A DNA stretch of 46,531 nucleotides from a virus: IMG/VR virus record IMGVR_UViG_3300025326_000068, positions 1 through 46,531 of that record; one strand, 5' to 3'. The notes under the pieces were generated by a model. That model ran no database searches. It worked only from the letters and a program-made list of their open reading frames with translations, and was not told the origin of the DNA. The stretch's first letter is position 1. Each line of letters opens with the position of its first letter. Shown here piece by piece: positions 36,950-44,724 of the stretch. The translations under genes and the position numbers were made by a program.

Positions 36950-37383
36950 CTAGGTTCCCAATGATATGATTGTCCTCGAAGTGTCTTCATTTTTTCACAG
37001 ATCCAGCTCCGCAATTTCCATTCTTCGGCTCGTATATCTGGATGACCGCGCATAAGGCGCAAATCAGGACGAGATACCAATTGTAATCCCAGGGCTGCTT
37101 GGGAATGTTTAATCACAAGATATGGCAAAATCTCTTTAAGGAATATCCCTGCCTGTTGTGAGTAAATATGCCATTGATAGAATGGGCGTTCATTTGGCTT
37201 CGGTATGATATTATTGCGGGTAATCTTTCCTCCCCACAAATTTTCAAAAGGCAACAACATTTTCGGATCTGTATTTCCGACACTACAATGGAGCTGCATA
37301 TTCTGCTGTCCCCCTGCCGTTGAGACACAACCTTCACCGTCAAAAATGCCGGCCAAATAAGACAATTCTATTTCCGTTATCAT
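36946..37383 (-). CDS. LAGLIDADG homing endonuclease (145 aa)
   Basis: A single LAGLIDADG motif LSYLAGIFDGEGCVS at about 8-22, then the beta/alpha pattern of these enzymes (YQWHIYSQQAGIFLKEILPYL, RSWICEKMKTLRG). One motif implies a homodimer. AT-richer than neighbours. Start and stop both lie in ATGA overlaps: with the upstream methyltransferase stop (37380-37383) and with the radical SAM start (36946-36949), so the gene fills the junction precisely. Likely a free-standing homing endonuclease. Confidence 0.9.
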   Translation of the reverse strand: MITEIELSYLAGIFDGEGCVSTAGGQQNMQLHCSVGNTDPKMLLPFENLWGGKITRNNIIPKPNERPFYQWHIYSQQAGIFLKEILPYLVIKHSQAALGLQLVSRPDLRLMRGHPDIRAEEWKLRSWICEKMKTLRGQSYHWEPR

Positions 37384-38072
37384 GACTCTTCTCCCTTCAC
37401 CGCCCGCAGCACGATGCGGATCTCATCGGCCACGTTGAAATAGCGGTAGACCATCTTCTCGGCCAGCGCGTGCGGCATGGCCTGGATGATCTCGGCGTTG
37501 CCCTCGGTGAAACGCAGCAGCACCGGCTCGGCCTGCTCGAACTTGAGCGGCGCATGGTAGTCGAACGGCGCGTCGGGATTGTCGCCGGTCAGATAGGAGA
37601 ACGTTCCGGGCGTGACGTATCGCGTGTGCGTCGGGTCGGAAAGCGCCGCGTTGCTCGTGGCGAATGGCGCGCGCACGTACAACAGGCCGTCCGGCTTGAG
37701 AATGCGCCAGCATTCCGCGAAAAACACGAACCAGCCGTCCAGATTTTCCACTCTTTCGTTATAGATCCTATGCCAGATCGCTGGCAGCGCGCGCACGAGT
37801 TTCACCTGGTGCGGAACGTGCTCGACCAGATGGCTGCAATAGATCGCGTCGGCAGAGTTGTCATTCCAGGGACTGCCGGTGGACGAGCGCAGCCAGGGGA
37901 AGGCGAACAGGTCGATTTGTTCGTTCACGCCCGGCATAAGGAATTTGTCCACGTTGACCCAGCCCGGCTCGTAGCAAATATCCGGCAGCGGGTCCAGATG
38001 CGCGGGATAGGGCGAAGGCGCGCCGCGCTCCAACGGGAAGATCACGCGTCCGCAGCCGAGATTTAGCTTCAT
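37380..38072 (-). CDS. SAM-dependent methyltransferase, class I (230 aa)
   Basis: Motif I MKLNLGCGRVIFPLERGA at the start, then NVDKFLMPGV, a characteristic post-I Asp region with DAIYCSHLVEHVPH, and WRILKPDGLLYVRAPF. Class I Rossmann fold. In a glycan cassette it probably methylates a sugar or glycan precursor. Coupled by ATGA to the CgeB-like gene (38069-38072). Confidence 0.8.
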   Translation of the reverse strand: MKLNLGCGRVIFPLERGAPSPYPAHLDPLPDICYEPGWVNVDKFLMPGVNEQIDLFAFPWLRSSTGSPWNDNSADAIYCSHLVEHVPHQVKLVRALPAIWHRIYNERVENLDGWFVFFAECWRILKPDGLLYVRAPFATSNAALSDPTHTRYVTPGTFSYLTGDNPDAPFDYHAPLKFEQAEPVLLRFTEGNAEIIQAMPHALAEKMVYRYFNVADEIRIVLRAVKGEES

Positions 38073-38950
38073 GCTATTTTTAACTCTCGGACGCGCCGCA
38101 GGAGTTCCAACGCGCGCGCGTCCCAGGTGTACGATTTGACCTTTTCCTTGCCCGCCGCCGCCAGCGAGCGCCAGCGGTCATTCACCAGGAGCGCGTGCGC
38201 CGCTTCGACGGCCTCGGGCGCGGAAGCATAGGGCCAGAAGTCCGTCCCGGCGATGAAGCCCAGCCGGTCAATGTCCGGCGCGGTATCGGCCAGGACGCAG
38301 CATCCCTGCGCCATGTTCTCGAAAAAGCGCGTCGTCAGATCGCCGTAGGAGCTCCGTACCAACGCGATCTTGGCGCGGTTGTAGAGCGCGTTGTACTCGT
38401 CGAAGAGTGGGCCCAGCATGCCCACCGTATTTTTTAGTCCGCTGGCATCCATCGCAGCCAGGATCTCCACCCGTTCGCTGTAGGGATAGCCAATTATCAG
38501 CACGTCAATGTCGCGCTCCCTGCCCAAGTCGGTATGCATTTCTGGATCATAACCCGGCGGCAGCCAGTAGGCGTTCGGCTCGGAAGAGCGCGCGCCCCAG
38601 GAGTGGGCGAAGAACATAGCGTCGTAATCCGCGCTAGCATAATCGCGCACGTGGTTATCCATGCCCCACAGGATGAGCGGAACGCCATTGATCCGATGGC
38701 CGGCATAGGCAGATTCGGCGTGAATGACTAAATCGGGATGGAATGTTCGGCGCGTTCCGGGAGCAAAGCCATCTTCCCAATCGGGCTTCCAGACGTATCG
38801 TTCGTCCACTTCCATCCCCCAGATTTTTGTCCCGGTTGAATGGCCCGCCGTCTGCACGTCGTGGCCGAGCCGCCGGAAGGCGCGCGCCATGTAGCGGCCC
38901 GAGGCGACGGGATAGTGGATGCAGGTGATGAGGATGCGGAGCGAAGTCAT
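38069..38950 (-). CDS. CgeB-like glycosyltransferase (293 aa)
   Basis: Start 38950 fixed by ATGA overlap with the HNH stop. GT-B-like: LRILITCIHYPVASGRYMARAF, HPDLVIHAESAYAG, and the C-terminal RSSYGDLTTRFFENMAQGC (glycosyltransferase E-type acceptor region with FFENMA) plus LGFIAGTDFWPYASA. This matches CgeB/GT1-type proteins common in phage and spore-coat glycan operons. Transfers an unknown sugar. Confidence 0.75.
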   Translation of the reverse strand: MTSLRILITCIHYPVASGRYMARAFRRLGHDVQTAGHSTGTKIWGMEVDERYVWKPDWEDGFAPGTRRTFHPDLVIHAESAYAGHRINGVPLILWGMDNHVRDYASADYDAMFFAHSWGARSSEPNAYWLPPGYDPEMHTDLGRERDIDVLIIGYPYSERVEILAAMDASGLKNTVGMLGPLFDEYNALYNRAKIALVRSSYGDLTTRFFENMAQGCCVLADTAPDIDRLGFIAGTDFWPYASAPEAVEAAHALLVNDRWRSLAAAGKEKVKSYTWDARALELLRRVRELKIA

Positions 38951-39660
38951 AAAAGCCGTCCGTTCCATTCGTGAGGCAGTTTGTCTCGTCTTGAAGTATT
39001 ACAGGACGGGCAGCTGATCACAATGTTTTCCGGGCCATTGCTGCCACCCCGCGCTAACGGTATGCGATGGTCAACATGGTACTGCTGCCCCAATTCGTAA
39101 CTACACCACCAGCATAAACCCTTTTGCATTGTGTATTGTTTCTTGGTATCTGCTGCTGTATGTGTGCCAGCCGCCTCGCGCTTGCGTGCGCGGTAGTTCC
39201 TTGTACGGGCCAGATAGGTATCACGGTTTCGCTGATACCGGAGTCGGGATAATTCTTTGGCCCTTTCCGGGTTATTAGCCTTGCGATTTTTATCAGCCTC
39301 TTTCTTTTGCTCCCGATGATTTCTGGCATACTCACGCGAATAAGCACGGCTTCTTTCGATATGCTTCCACTTGCATTTCAAAGTAATGGCACGAACCTTA
39401 TCTACGTTGGCCGCTGCCCAACGTCTTGCGTTCGCTCGATGCTGCTCTTTATTTTCCTGATACCACTGATTTGCTCTTGCCTTAGATCGCTCAGGGTTAT
39501 TTGCATTCCAAATTCTTGTCCGAGCGGCTGTACATGGCTTGCAATATGATGCAAGCCATACTTTGTCACCCTTCCGGCATGGTGAAAAGTATTCGGTTGT
39601 AGCAGGAAGTGATCGGGAACAGTCCTTGCAGGTTTTGTAATGCGGGATAGAATCAATCAT
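38947..39660 (-). CDS. HNH endonuclease inserted in the glycan cassette (237 aa)
   Basis: Zn motif CKDCSRSLP..YCKPC at the start, a long helical Arg/Asn/Lys-rich spacer, and HNH core LCWWCSYELG, VDHRIPLARGGSNGPENIV, CPSCNTSRRDKLP. Typical of the T4 endonuclease VII-like/homing HNH group. Less GC-rich than its neighbours. ATG 39660 is preferred; longer starts exist. The 91 bp between it and the GT2 stop contain no other gene. Overlaps the CgeB ATG (ATGA). Confidence 0.85.
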   Translation of the reverse strand: MIDSIPHYKTCKDCSRSLPATTEYFSPCRKGDKVWLASYCKPCTAARTRIWNANNPERSKARANQWYQENKEQHRANARRWAAANVDKVRAITLKCKWKHIERSRAYSREYARNHREQKKEADKNRKANNPERAKELSRLRYQRNRDTYLARTRNYRARKREAAGTHTAADTKKQYTMQKGLCWWCSYELGQQYHVDHRIPLARGGSNGPENIVISCPSCNTSRRDKLPHEWNGRLL

Positions 39661-39751
39661 GCTGGACTTCTCGTGTAGGTTCAGCCACGCTCCGGGATGT
39701 TTCCGCATCGCCGGAGCACTTCCTATAGTATAGAACATTATGGCGCTCACA

Positions 39752-40657
39752 TCAATATGCCACATGGATTATCGAGGTGTCCGGCGTAATGCGCCGATCC
39801 CATTTTTCGTGGAAGCGTAATGAGTTGGCGCGGAAACTTTCCGCCGTCGCCGCGTTGGATGCGCCGACTCGATGCGTGAAGACGGCTTCCGGGCAGTACC
39901 AGACTTCAAAGCCGCGCAGTTTCACGCGCTCGCACAAATCCACGTCTTCAAAATAGCCGCGTCCGTAACCAATATCAAACAGACCCGCTGAAGCAAACAG
40001 ATTATTTCGGATCGCCAGCGCCGCGCCGGTCGTCCAGGAGACGCGCTCGGCAATATTCACGCGCCAATCGTCGGCGGCGAAACCAATATAGCGATGGAAC
40101 GGGCCTTTGCCGCCGTCGTAGAGTCCGCCGCAGGATTGGATGGAATACGCGGGCGGGCGCGGCGCGGTCAAACCGGGTAATGCGCCCGTCCCATTCGGGC
40201 CGAGCGGGAAAACGAGTTTCGGCCCGACGATGCCCACGTAGGCGCGTTCGTCGAACATCCCCATAAGCGGCCCGAACCAGCCGGGCTGCGCCTGCGTGTC
40301 CTGGTTCAGAAAGAACAGCACGTCGCCCCCGGCGCGCGCCGCGCCTGCATTGCAATTGCCGGCAAAGCCCAGGTTGCGCGGATTGCGCGCCACCTGCGCC
40401 GGCGGGCCGATGATCTCGGTCAGGTCGACGTCCGGGCTGGCGTCATCCTGCACCAGGATTTCCATCCGGCCGGCCATCCCCTCCGCGCCCGCCGTCGCTA
40501 CCAGCGATTTCAGGCACAAGATGAGAGCCTTCAGGTCGTTGTAGGCCGGGATCACGATTGACAATCTCAGGCTCGCGCCCATCACCGGGGCGGCTCGCGG
40601 GGCCGCGTGTATCGCTAAGTTGGTTGGCGTCAGGGGCAGGGCTTGGGGCAGGCTCAT
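39752..40657 (-). CDS. GT2-family glycosyltransferase (301 aa)
   Basis: GT-A start LRLSIVIPAYNDLKALILCL, QDDASPDV, VARNPRNLGFAGNCNAGAARAGGDVLFFLNQDTQ (the DxD-like NQD), and FEDVDLCERVKLRG with an acceptor-side EVWYCPEAVFTH. Closest in style to rhamnosyl- or glucosyltransferases of surface glycans. Start 40657 overlaps the GT4 end by 215 nt; ATG 40582, nearer to the fold, is an alternative. Confidence 0.85.
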   Translation of the reverse strand: MSLPQALPLTPTNLAIHAAPRAAPVMGASLRLSIVIPAYNDLKALILCLKSLVATAGAEGMAGRMEILVQDDASPDVDLTEIIGPPAQVARNPRNLGFAGNCNAGAARAGGDVLFFLNQDTQAQPGWFGPLMGMFDERAYVGIVGPKLVFPLGPNGTGALPGLTAPRPPAYSIQSCGGLYDGGKGPFHRYIGFAADDWRVNIAERVSWTTGAALAIRNNLFASAGLFDIGYGRGYFEDVDLCERVKLRGFEVWYCPEAVFTHRVGASNAATAESFRANSLRFHEKWDRRITPDTSIIHVAY

Positions 40658-41876
40658 GGCTCGGTTTGTCCTTTCGTTCGCGCTTCAACGCCGATTGTAG
40701 CACAGTTTCTACCTGGTCGGCGGTCACGTCCCATGTCTGCCGGATCGCCCACTCGTAGCCGCGCTCGGCCGTGTACGCCGCCAATGCGCGATCGGCGTAG
40801 AGCATTTCCATTTTTTCGATCAGATCGGACACGTCCGGGAAGGCGTCGCGCGCGCCGCCCCAGGTGCCATGCTCCATGTAGGCCAGCCGTTTGACGAGCA
40901 TTCCCCGCCCCTCGCCGACGATCTCCGGGCCGCTGCACCAGTCCAGCGCCAGCGTCGGCACGCGGCAGGCCATCGATTCCACCAGCGGCAGGCCGAAGCC
41001 CTCACGGTGGCTGATGACCATGTGCGCATCCATCAGCGCGTAGCGAGAGCGCAGCGGGTGGAAGGGCGACGCGCCGCTGGCCGCGTCGGTCGTGCGCTCG
41101 AACAAATCCTGGCGGTAATCTGCGCGCTTCTGTTCGGCTTCCGTCCAGCCGGTTTGTTTCAGCAGCGTAGGAACGTCCCAACCCGCCGGACTCACCTTGT
41201 CCATGTCCAGGAACAGGCGCGCTTCGGGTTTGGCGCGCGCAAATTCGTGGAAGGCTTCGAGCATGGGCGGGATGGCCTTGCGGCCCTGGTTCATGCACAC
41301 GACGCCGACGACGTAATCGCCCGCGTCGTAACCGGCCTTCTCACGCAGCGTCTTTTTTTCGTCGTCCGCCGCCGGATAGAACTCCTGCAAGTTCACGCCC
41401 GGATGACAGAGCGCGGCGCGCTTCCCAGACTGGCGCAGGGCTTCGACGCCGAAGCGCGAGATGACCATCCCGCCGTCGGCGTAATCGGCCATTTTCAACC
41501 AGTCGGGATGAACGGGCGTCCCGTCGATGGGCGTAATCCAGACCCATTTGACGCGGGAAAAATCGATCCGGCAGGCGTTCCATAGCGTCTGATGATAGGG
41601 GAAGTCCTGGCAGGAAATGAGCAGGTCGGGCCGGGTCGTGTTGACGATCGTAACCAGGGAGTTCCAAATATCCTGCCCGCCGAGCGGCCAGACGTGAAAG
41701 GGGAAATCGTGCGGCCAGCCGGTGTAATTAAGCGCCGCGGCCTGGATGCTGTAGCCGCGCTGGTGCAGGCGGCGCAGGACCTCGTTGCCGATGCGCCCGA
41801 AGCCGCTTGGGGCCACCAGGTCGCCGAACCACAGGATTTTATAGGGCTGTTGTGTTTGGGGATTCAGATTTTTCAT
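40443..41876 (-). CDS. GT4-family glycosyltransferase (477 aa)
   Basis: ATG 41876 after AGGAG in the motif AGGAGccaAGAGCC-ATG. GT-B fold: ILWFGDLVAPSGFGRIGNEVL near the start, KAIPPMLEAFHEFARAKPEARL in the middle, and the EX7E-type HREGFGLPLVESMACRVPTLALDW. The last 90 residues are a Pro/Asp/Gly-rich reading that overlaps the next gene out of frame, so the functional protein probably ends earlier, or the overlap is a frame error. Transfers an unknown sugar. Confidence 0.85.
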   Translation of the reverse strand: MKNLNPQTQQPYKILWFGDLVAPSGFGRIGNEVLRRLHQRGYSIQAAALNYTGWPHDFPFHVWPLGGQDIWNSLVTIVNTTRPDLLISCQDFPYHQTLWNACRIDFSRVKWVWITPIDGTPVHPDWLKMADYADGGMVISRFGVEALRQSGKRAALCHPGVNLQEFYPAADDEKKTLREKAGYDAGDYVVGVVCMNQGRKAIPPMLEAFHEFARAKPEARLFLDMDKVSPAGWDVPTLLKQTGWTEAEQKRADYRQDLFERTTDAASGASPFHPLRSRYALMDAHMVISHREGFGLPLVESMACRVPTLALDWCSGPEIVGEGRGMLVKRLAYMEHGTWGGARDAFPDVSDLIEKMEMLYADRALAAYTAERGYEWAIRQTWDVTADQVETVLQSALKRERKDKPSHEPAPSPAPDANQLSDTRGPASRPGDGREPEIVNRDPGLQRPEGSHLVPEIAGSDGGRGGDGRPDGNPGAG

Positions 41877-41893
41877 GGCTCTTTGGCTCCTAG

Positions 41894-41914
41894 CGGGCGG
41901 GGTCATCCCGCCCG
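41894..41914 (-). promoter_or_regulatory. stem-loop upstream of the GT4 ribosome site
   Basis: CGGGCGGG (41894-41901) pairs with CCCGCCCG (41907-41914), loop GTCAT, and ends two nt before the AGGAG of the GT4 gene. It marks the upstream edge of the cassette. Confidence 0.7.
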
Positions 41915-41917
41915 TAC

Positions 41918-42310
41918 TTACCCGGTTTTGCTCGCCAGCCGCAGCGGTTGGCGGAACAACACGCGCCCGCCCAGATTTTCAGGCATGGCCGCGCCCGCGA
42001 CGCGGTAGGCCGTGCCGCGCCAAACGATCTCGTCCTGCGCGCCGAGCGCGCTCAGCGTGGTAAATAGCATGTCGGCGTTCTGCGCCTGCCCGCCTGCCAG
42101 GTCGCGCTCGTTCGGGCGCGGCGCTCCGAAGAGCGTGCTGGCGAAAAGCCCGGTGACGGTGCGCTCGACGTAGTTGAACGTCGTCGCCGCGCCGAATTTT
42201 GGCGTGCCGGTCACGCCGCTGATGTACTGGCGCACGGTCGCCGTCTCGCCGGCGTTGCCGATCACGTCCAGCGCGTTGCGCTGGATGCGCGCCGGGTCAG
42301 GACGGCTCAT
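41918..42310 (-). CDS. head closure / head-tail joining protein (130 aa)
   Basis: ATVRQYISGVTGTPKFGAATTF and ARLASKTG-end resemble phage head closure proteins; VDVIGNAGETATVRQYI has the beta pattern of the SPP1 gp16 / HK97 gp7 group. Coupled to the upstream connector by ATGA (42307-42310). It is the last normal head gene before the glycan cassette. Confidence 0.7.
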   Translation of the reverse strand: MSRPDPARIQRNALDVIGNAGETATVRQYISGVTGTPKFGAATTFNYVERTVTGLFASTLFGAPRPNERDLAGGQAQNADMLFTTLSALGAQDEIVWRGTAYRVAGAAMPENLGGRVLFRQPLRLASKTG

Positions 42311-42855
42311 CCGCTATATTCCGACGACCAGTATTGCTGCTGCTCGGCCCAGCTCTCGATCCCGCCCTGCGCGCCGTCGTCGCGGGTCGACTCGTCCAGG
42401 AGCAGCGCGTGCATGGCGCGCAACTGCGCCATGGCCGCCGTGTCGTCGTATTCCGTGCCGTCCGGCGCGGCCCACTTCGCCCGCCGCAGTGAGTCGAACA
42501 TGAGCGTTCGCACGGCCTCCAGCGCCGCGCCCGCGATGGTCGCGCCGGCGGCGGTGAACTGGCCGATCTCCTCGTCGCTGAACACGGCCCACTGATACTC
42601 CGCGCGCCAGGCGGAATTGGCGCTGACCAGGCCGGAGAATTCCACCAGGCCCAAGCCGGTGTCGAACGTTCCGCCGGTCGCGCTCCAGCCCGCCGCGACC
42701 GGCACGAAGGCCGAAAGCGCCGACAGATTGCTAAACGGCGCGCCCTGGCCGAGCTTGAACTTCAGTGCCGTCCCGTCGCCGCCGCGATATTCCTCCGCCC
42801 AACGCCAACGGTCGGAAATTCTCAGCCGCACCTGCTGCGCGGTCGTGAGCGCCAT
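42307..42855 (-). CDS. head-tail adaptor, gp6-like (182 aa)
   Basis: Starts VRLRISDRWRWAEEYRGGDG and has conserved helices (YQWAVFSDEEIGQFTAAGAT, LFMFDSLRRAKW). Typical of the first head-tail connector after the capsid gene. Overlap/adjacency with both neighbours: stop at 42307 in ATGA with head closure. Assigned by position and pattern. Confidence 0.7.
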   Translation of the reverse strand: MALTTAQQVRLRISDRWRWAEEYRGGDGTALKFKLGQGAPFSNLSALSAFVPVAAGWSATGGTFDTGLGLVEFSGLVSANSAWRAEYQWAVFSDEEIGQFTAAGATIAGAALEAVRTLMFDSLRRAKWAAPDGTEYDDTAAMAQLRAMHALLLDESTRDDGAQGGIESWAEQQQYWSSEYSG

Positions 42856-43206
42856 TTAGCCCTTGAGATACCAGACGAAATTCCGGTCAGCGGCCTGGTT
42901 CGCATTGGCCGAGACGCGCACCTGTCCCGGATAGCCTTCCAGGAAAGACAAGCCTTCCGCGCCCAGGAGCATCCCGCCCGTGCCGCCGGGCGTGGCGGCG
43001 CTGTACTGCGCTCCGGCAGTATTGCGAAAGAGTGTCCAACTGCCGCCGGTGTTCTCACCTAGCCAGCCAACCGCGGCGCTGGTCAGCACCGGGATGAGCA
43101 GGCCGAAAGCGCGGTATCCGCCCAGGAAGAACGCGCTGGAAGTCGGCGCGCCGCTGGCGATGGTCGCGGTGAAATGTTTGATCTCACCCACCGTCGCTTG
43201 TGTCAT
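42856..43206 (-). CDS. small virion protein (116 aa)
   Basis: Beta-rich: VGEIKHFTATIASGAPTSSA, GGSWTLFRNTAGAQYSAATP, VRVSANANQAADRNFVWYLKG. Directly precedes the connector gene (stop 42856, next start 42855). Likely a capsid-associated or connector protein. Overlaps the upstream gene by 23 nt. Confidence 0.6.
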   Translation of the reverse strand: MTQATVGEIKHFTATIASGAPTSSAFFLGGYRAFGLLIPVLTSAAVGWLGENTGGSWTLFRNTAGAQYSAATPGGTGGMLLGAEGLSFLEGYPGQVRVSANANQAADRNFVWYLKG

Positions 43207-43573
43207 CGGCGGGAGTCTCCGGTACAGTCTCCTGAGCAGCGGGCGCGGCGGCCAGGTTTACGCGCTTTTCCAGTTCCGCGATCTTCGCCTTGAGCGCGTC
43301 AAGATCGGCCTGCGTCAAGGGAGCAGGCGCGCCGCTCTCCGGTCCTTCGGCTTCGCACAGCCGCATGACCTCGGTCAACTGCTCGGTGTATTTCGGATAC
43401 TGCGCGAACCAGTCCTCTGGTTTGAGCGAGGCCATCAGCGAGACGTTGACCGCGTAGTGCTGCAGCATGGGCGAATGCGTCAGCCCCAGGCGGTAGACCG
43501 GGTGCTGCGGGTTGCTGAGCGCCGCTTCCACGAATTTCTGTAGCTTGACGTGATCGGGGAGTTTATCGGCCAT
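43184..43573 (-). CDS. small protein after the capsid gene (129 aa)
   Basis: ATG 43573 has GGAG 9 nt upstream. Helical start (LPDHVKLQKFVEAALSNPQHPVYRL), then coiled-coil-like LTQADLDALKAKIAELEKRVN and an Ala/Pro/Glu/Asp-rich end. Possibly a scaffolding or decoration-like protein. A GC-rich stem-loop (43593-43623) separates it from the capsid gene. Confidence 0.6.
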   Translation of the reverse strand: MADKLPDHVKLQKFVEAALSNPQHPVYRLGLTHSPMLQHYAVNVSLMASLKPEDWFAQYPKYTEQLTEVMRLCEAEGPESGAPAPLTQADLDALKAKIAELEKRVNLAAAPAAQETVPETPADDTSDGG

Positions 43574-43592
43574 TCTGTTTTTCTCCAAACGG

Positions 43593-43623
43593 GGGGAGCG
43601 AGCCGGACCTACGGTCGCTCCCC
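43593..43623 (-). promoter_or_regulatory. stem-loop after the major capsid gene
   Basis: GGGGAGCGA (43593-43601) pairs with TCGCTCCCC (43615-43623), 13-nt loop. It sits 6 nt before the GGAG of the next gene and 20 nt after the capsid stop. Could slow transcription or stabilise the capsid mRNA; no strong U-tract. Confidence 0.65.
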
Positions 43624-43642
43624 GTGGTAATCCCTATTCCAG

Positions 43643-44707
43643 TTAGTCAACCGCCGGAGCAGTCGTCGAAGAACTGAAGTACGCGTATCGATCGTTCAGC
43701 ATGCCGACGCCGTACCAATCGCGCACGCGGTAGCGCACGTGGTCGTAGACGAAATACCCTTCGTGCTCGACGCGACCGGCGGATTCTTGCAGGATTTGCA
43801 GCCCTTCGACTTCCTGCAGGATTACGGCTTGCTTGGCTTCCATCAGCACCCACTGGTAGGACGAGCCGACGCGCGGGCTGACGATGATGCGGTTGACCAC
43901 GCCCCGGAAGGGGTTGGTGGTGCCGGTACCATACGTCTGCGCCGTGACGACGTCGCTCGGCCCGATCAGGAAGGGCGACAAAAGCAATTGCTTGACCGCC
44001 ATTTCCAGGCGCGGCGTGACGAGCAGCGTGTCCGGGTTGACGCCCAGATAACTCCCCGTCTTGCGGTCCTTCATGGTGCGCAGCGTGGTCAAGGCCGTGT
44101 TCAACCCGGTCGCGCTGAAAGTCGTGGCCGCCGTATTGTTGCCGATGTCGTTGTCGGCGGTCGTGCGGTTGTAGTTCCCGGCGGCCGTGGCAACCGAGTA
44201 GCAGGCCACTTCGCGCGTGCGCGCCGCCGCGCGGCCCAGCTTCTCGGCGTGCCGCTTCAGGATGTTCAGGCGGTTGAAGCGGATCATCTCTTCAGTGACG
44301 GAGATGATCAGGCCGCGTTTCTGGTTGCGGATTTCGAGCGTCCGATCCAGATCGAGCTTAGCCTCCGGGAAGGGCGTGTCTTCGTGCACTACCGGCAGCT
44401 CCCCGATGTCGTTCTCTTCGGCCCAGTTTTCGGCCTGCTTGTCGGAGGGCATGGTCATGGCCCATTCCTGCCAGGTGGTCGGGACGCGGGCATAAGAGTC
44501 GAACGTGATCGAGCGGATGCCGTCGCGCAGGATGACCGGGAATTCGTTGGTGGTCGAGGCCTCCTGGAGCGTGATCCGGTGTCCGTTGCGGCGCGCGGCG
44601 AAAAGCTGCTCGACGTCCAGCGCCGGGCCGGTGTAATGCTGCCCGATCGTTTCGCGGATCTTGCCGGCTTGCGGGTCGAGGATCTCGATGATCTTCTGTG
44701 TATTCAT
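43643..44707 (-). CDS. major capsid protein, Mu gpT-like (354 aa)
   Basis: ATG 44707 (GAGGAG upstream); the frame above is out of character. HK97-fold capsid pattern: EFPVILRDGIRSITFDSYARVPTTW near 60-85, SVTEEMIRFNRLNILKRHAE, DRKTGSYLGVNPDTLLVTPRLE, AVKQLLLSP and a conserved end VEHEGYFVYDHVRYRVRDWYGV. Looks like Mu gpT-type major head subunits, consistent with the F-like minor head protein. It follows protease and a decoration-like gene in the expected order. Confidence 0.9.
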   Translation of the reverse strand: MNTQKIIEILDPQAGKIRETIGQHYTGPALDVEQLFAARRNGHRITLQEASTTNEFPVILRDGIRSITFDSYARVPTTWQEWAMTMPSDKQAENWAEENDIGELPVVHEDTPFPEAKLDLDRTLEIRNQKRGLIISVTEEMIRFNRLNILKRHAEKLGRAAARTREVACYSVATAAGNYNRTTADNDIGNNTAATTFSATGLNTALTTLRTMKDRKTGSYLGVNPDTLLVTPRLEMAVKQLLLSPFLIGPSDVVTAQTYGTGTTNPFRGVVNRIIVSPRVGSSYQWVLMEAKQAVILQEVEGLQILQESAGRVEHEGYFVYDHVRYRVRDWYGVGMLNDRYAYFSSSTTAPAVD

Positions 44708-44724
44708 GGTCTCATCTCCTCGGC

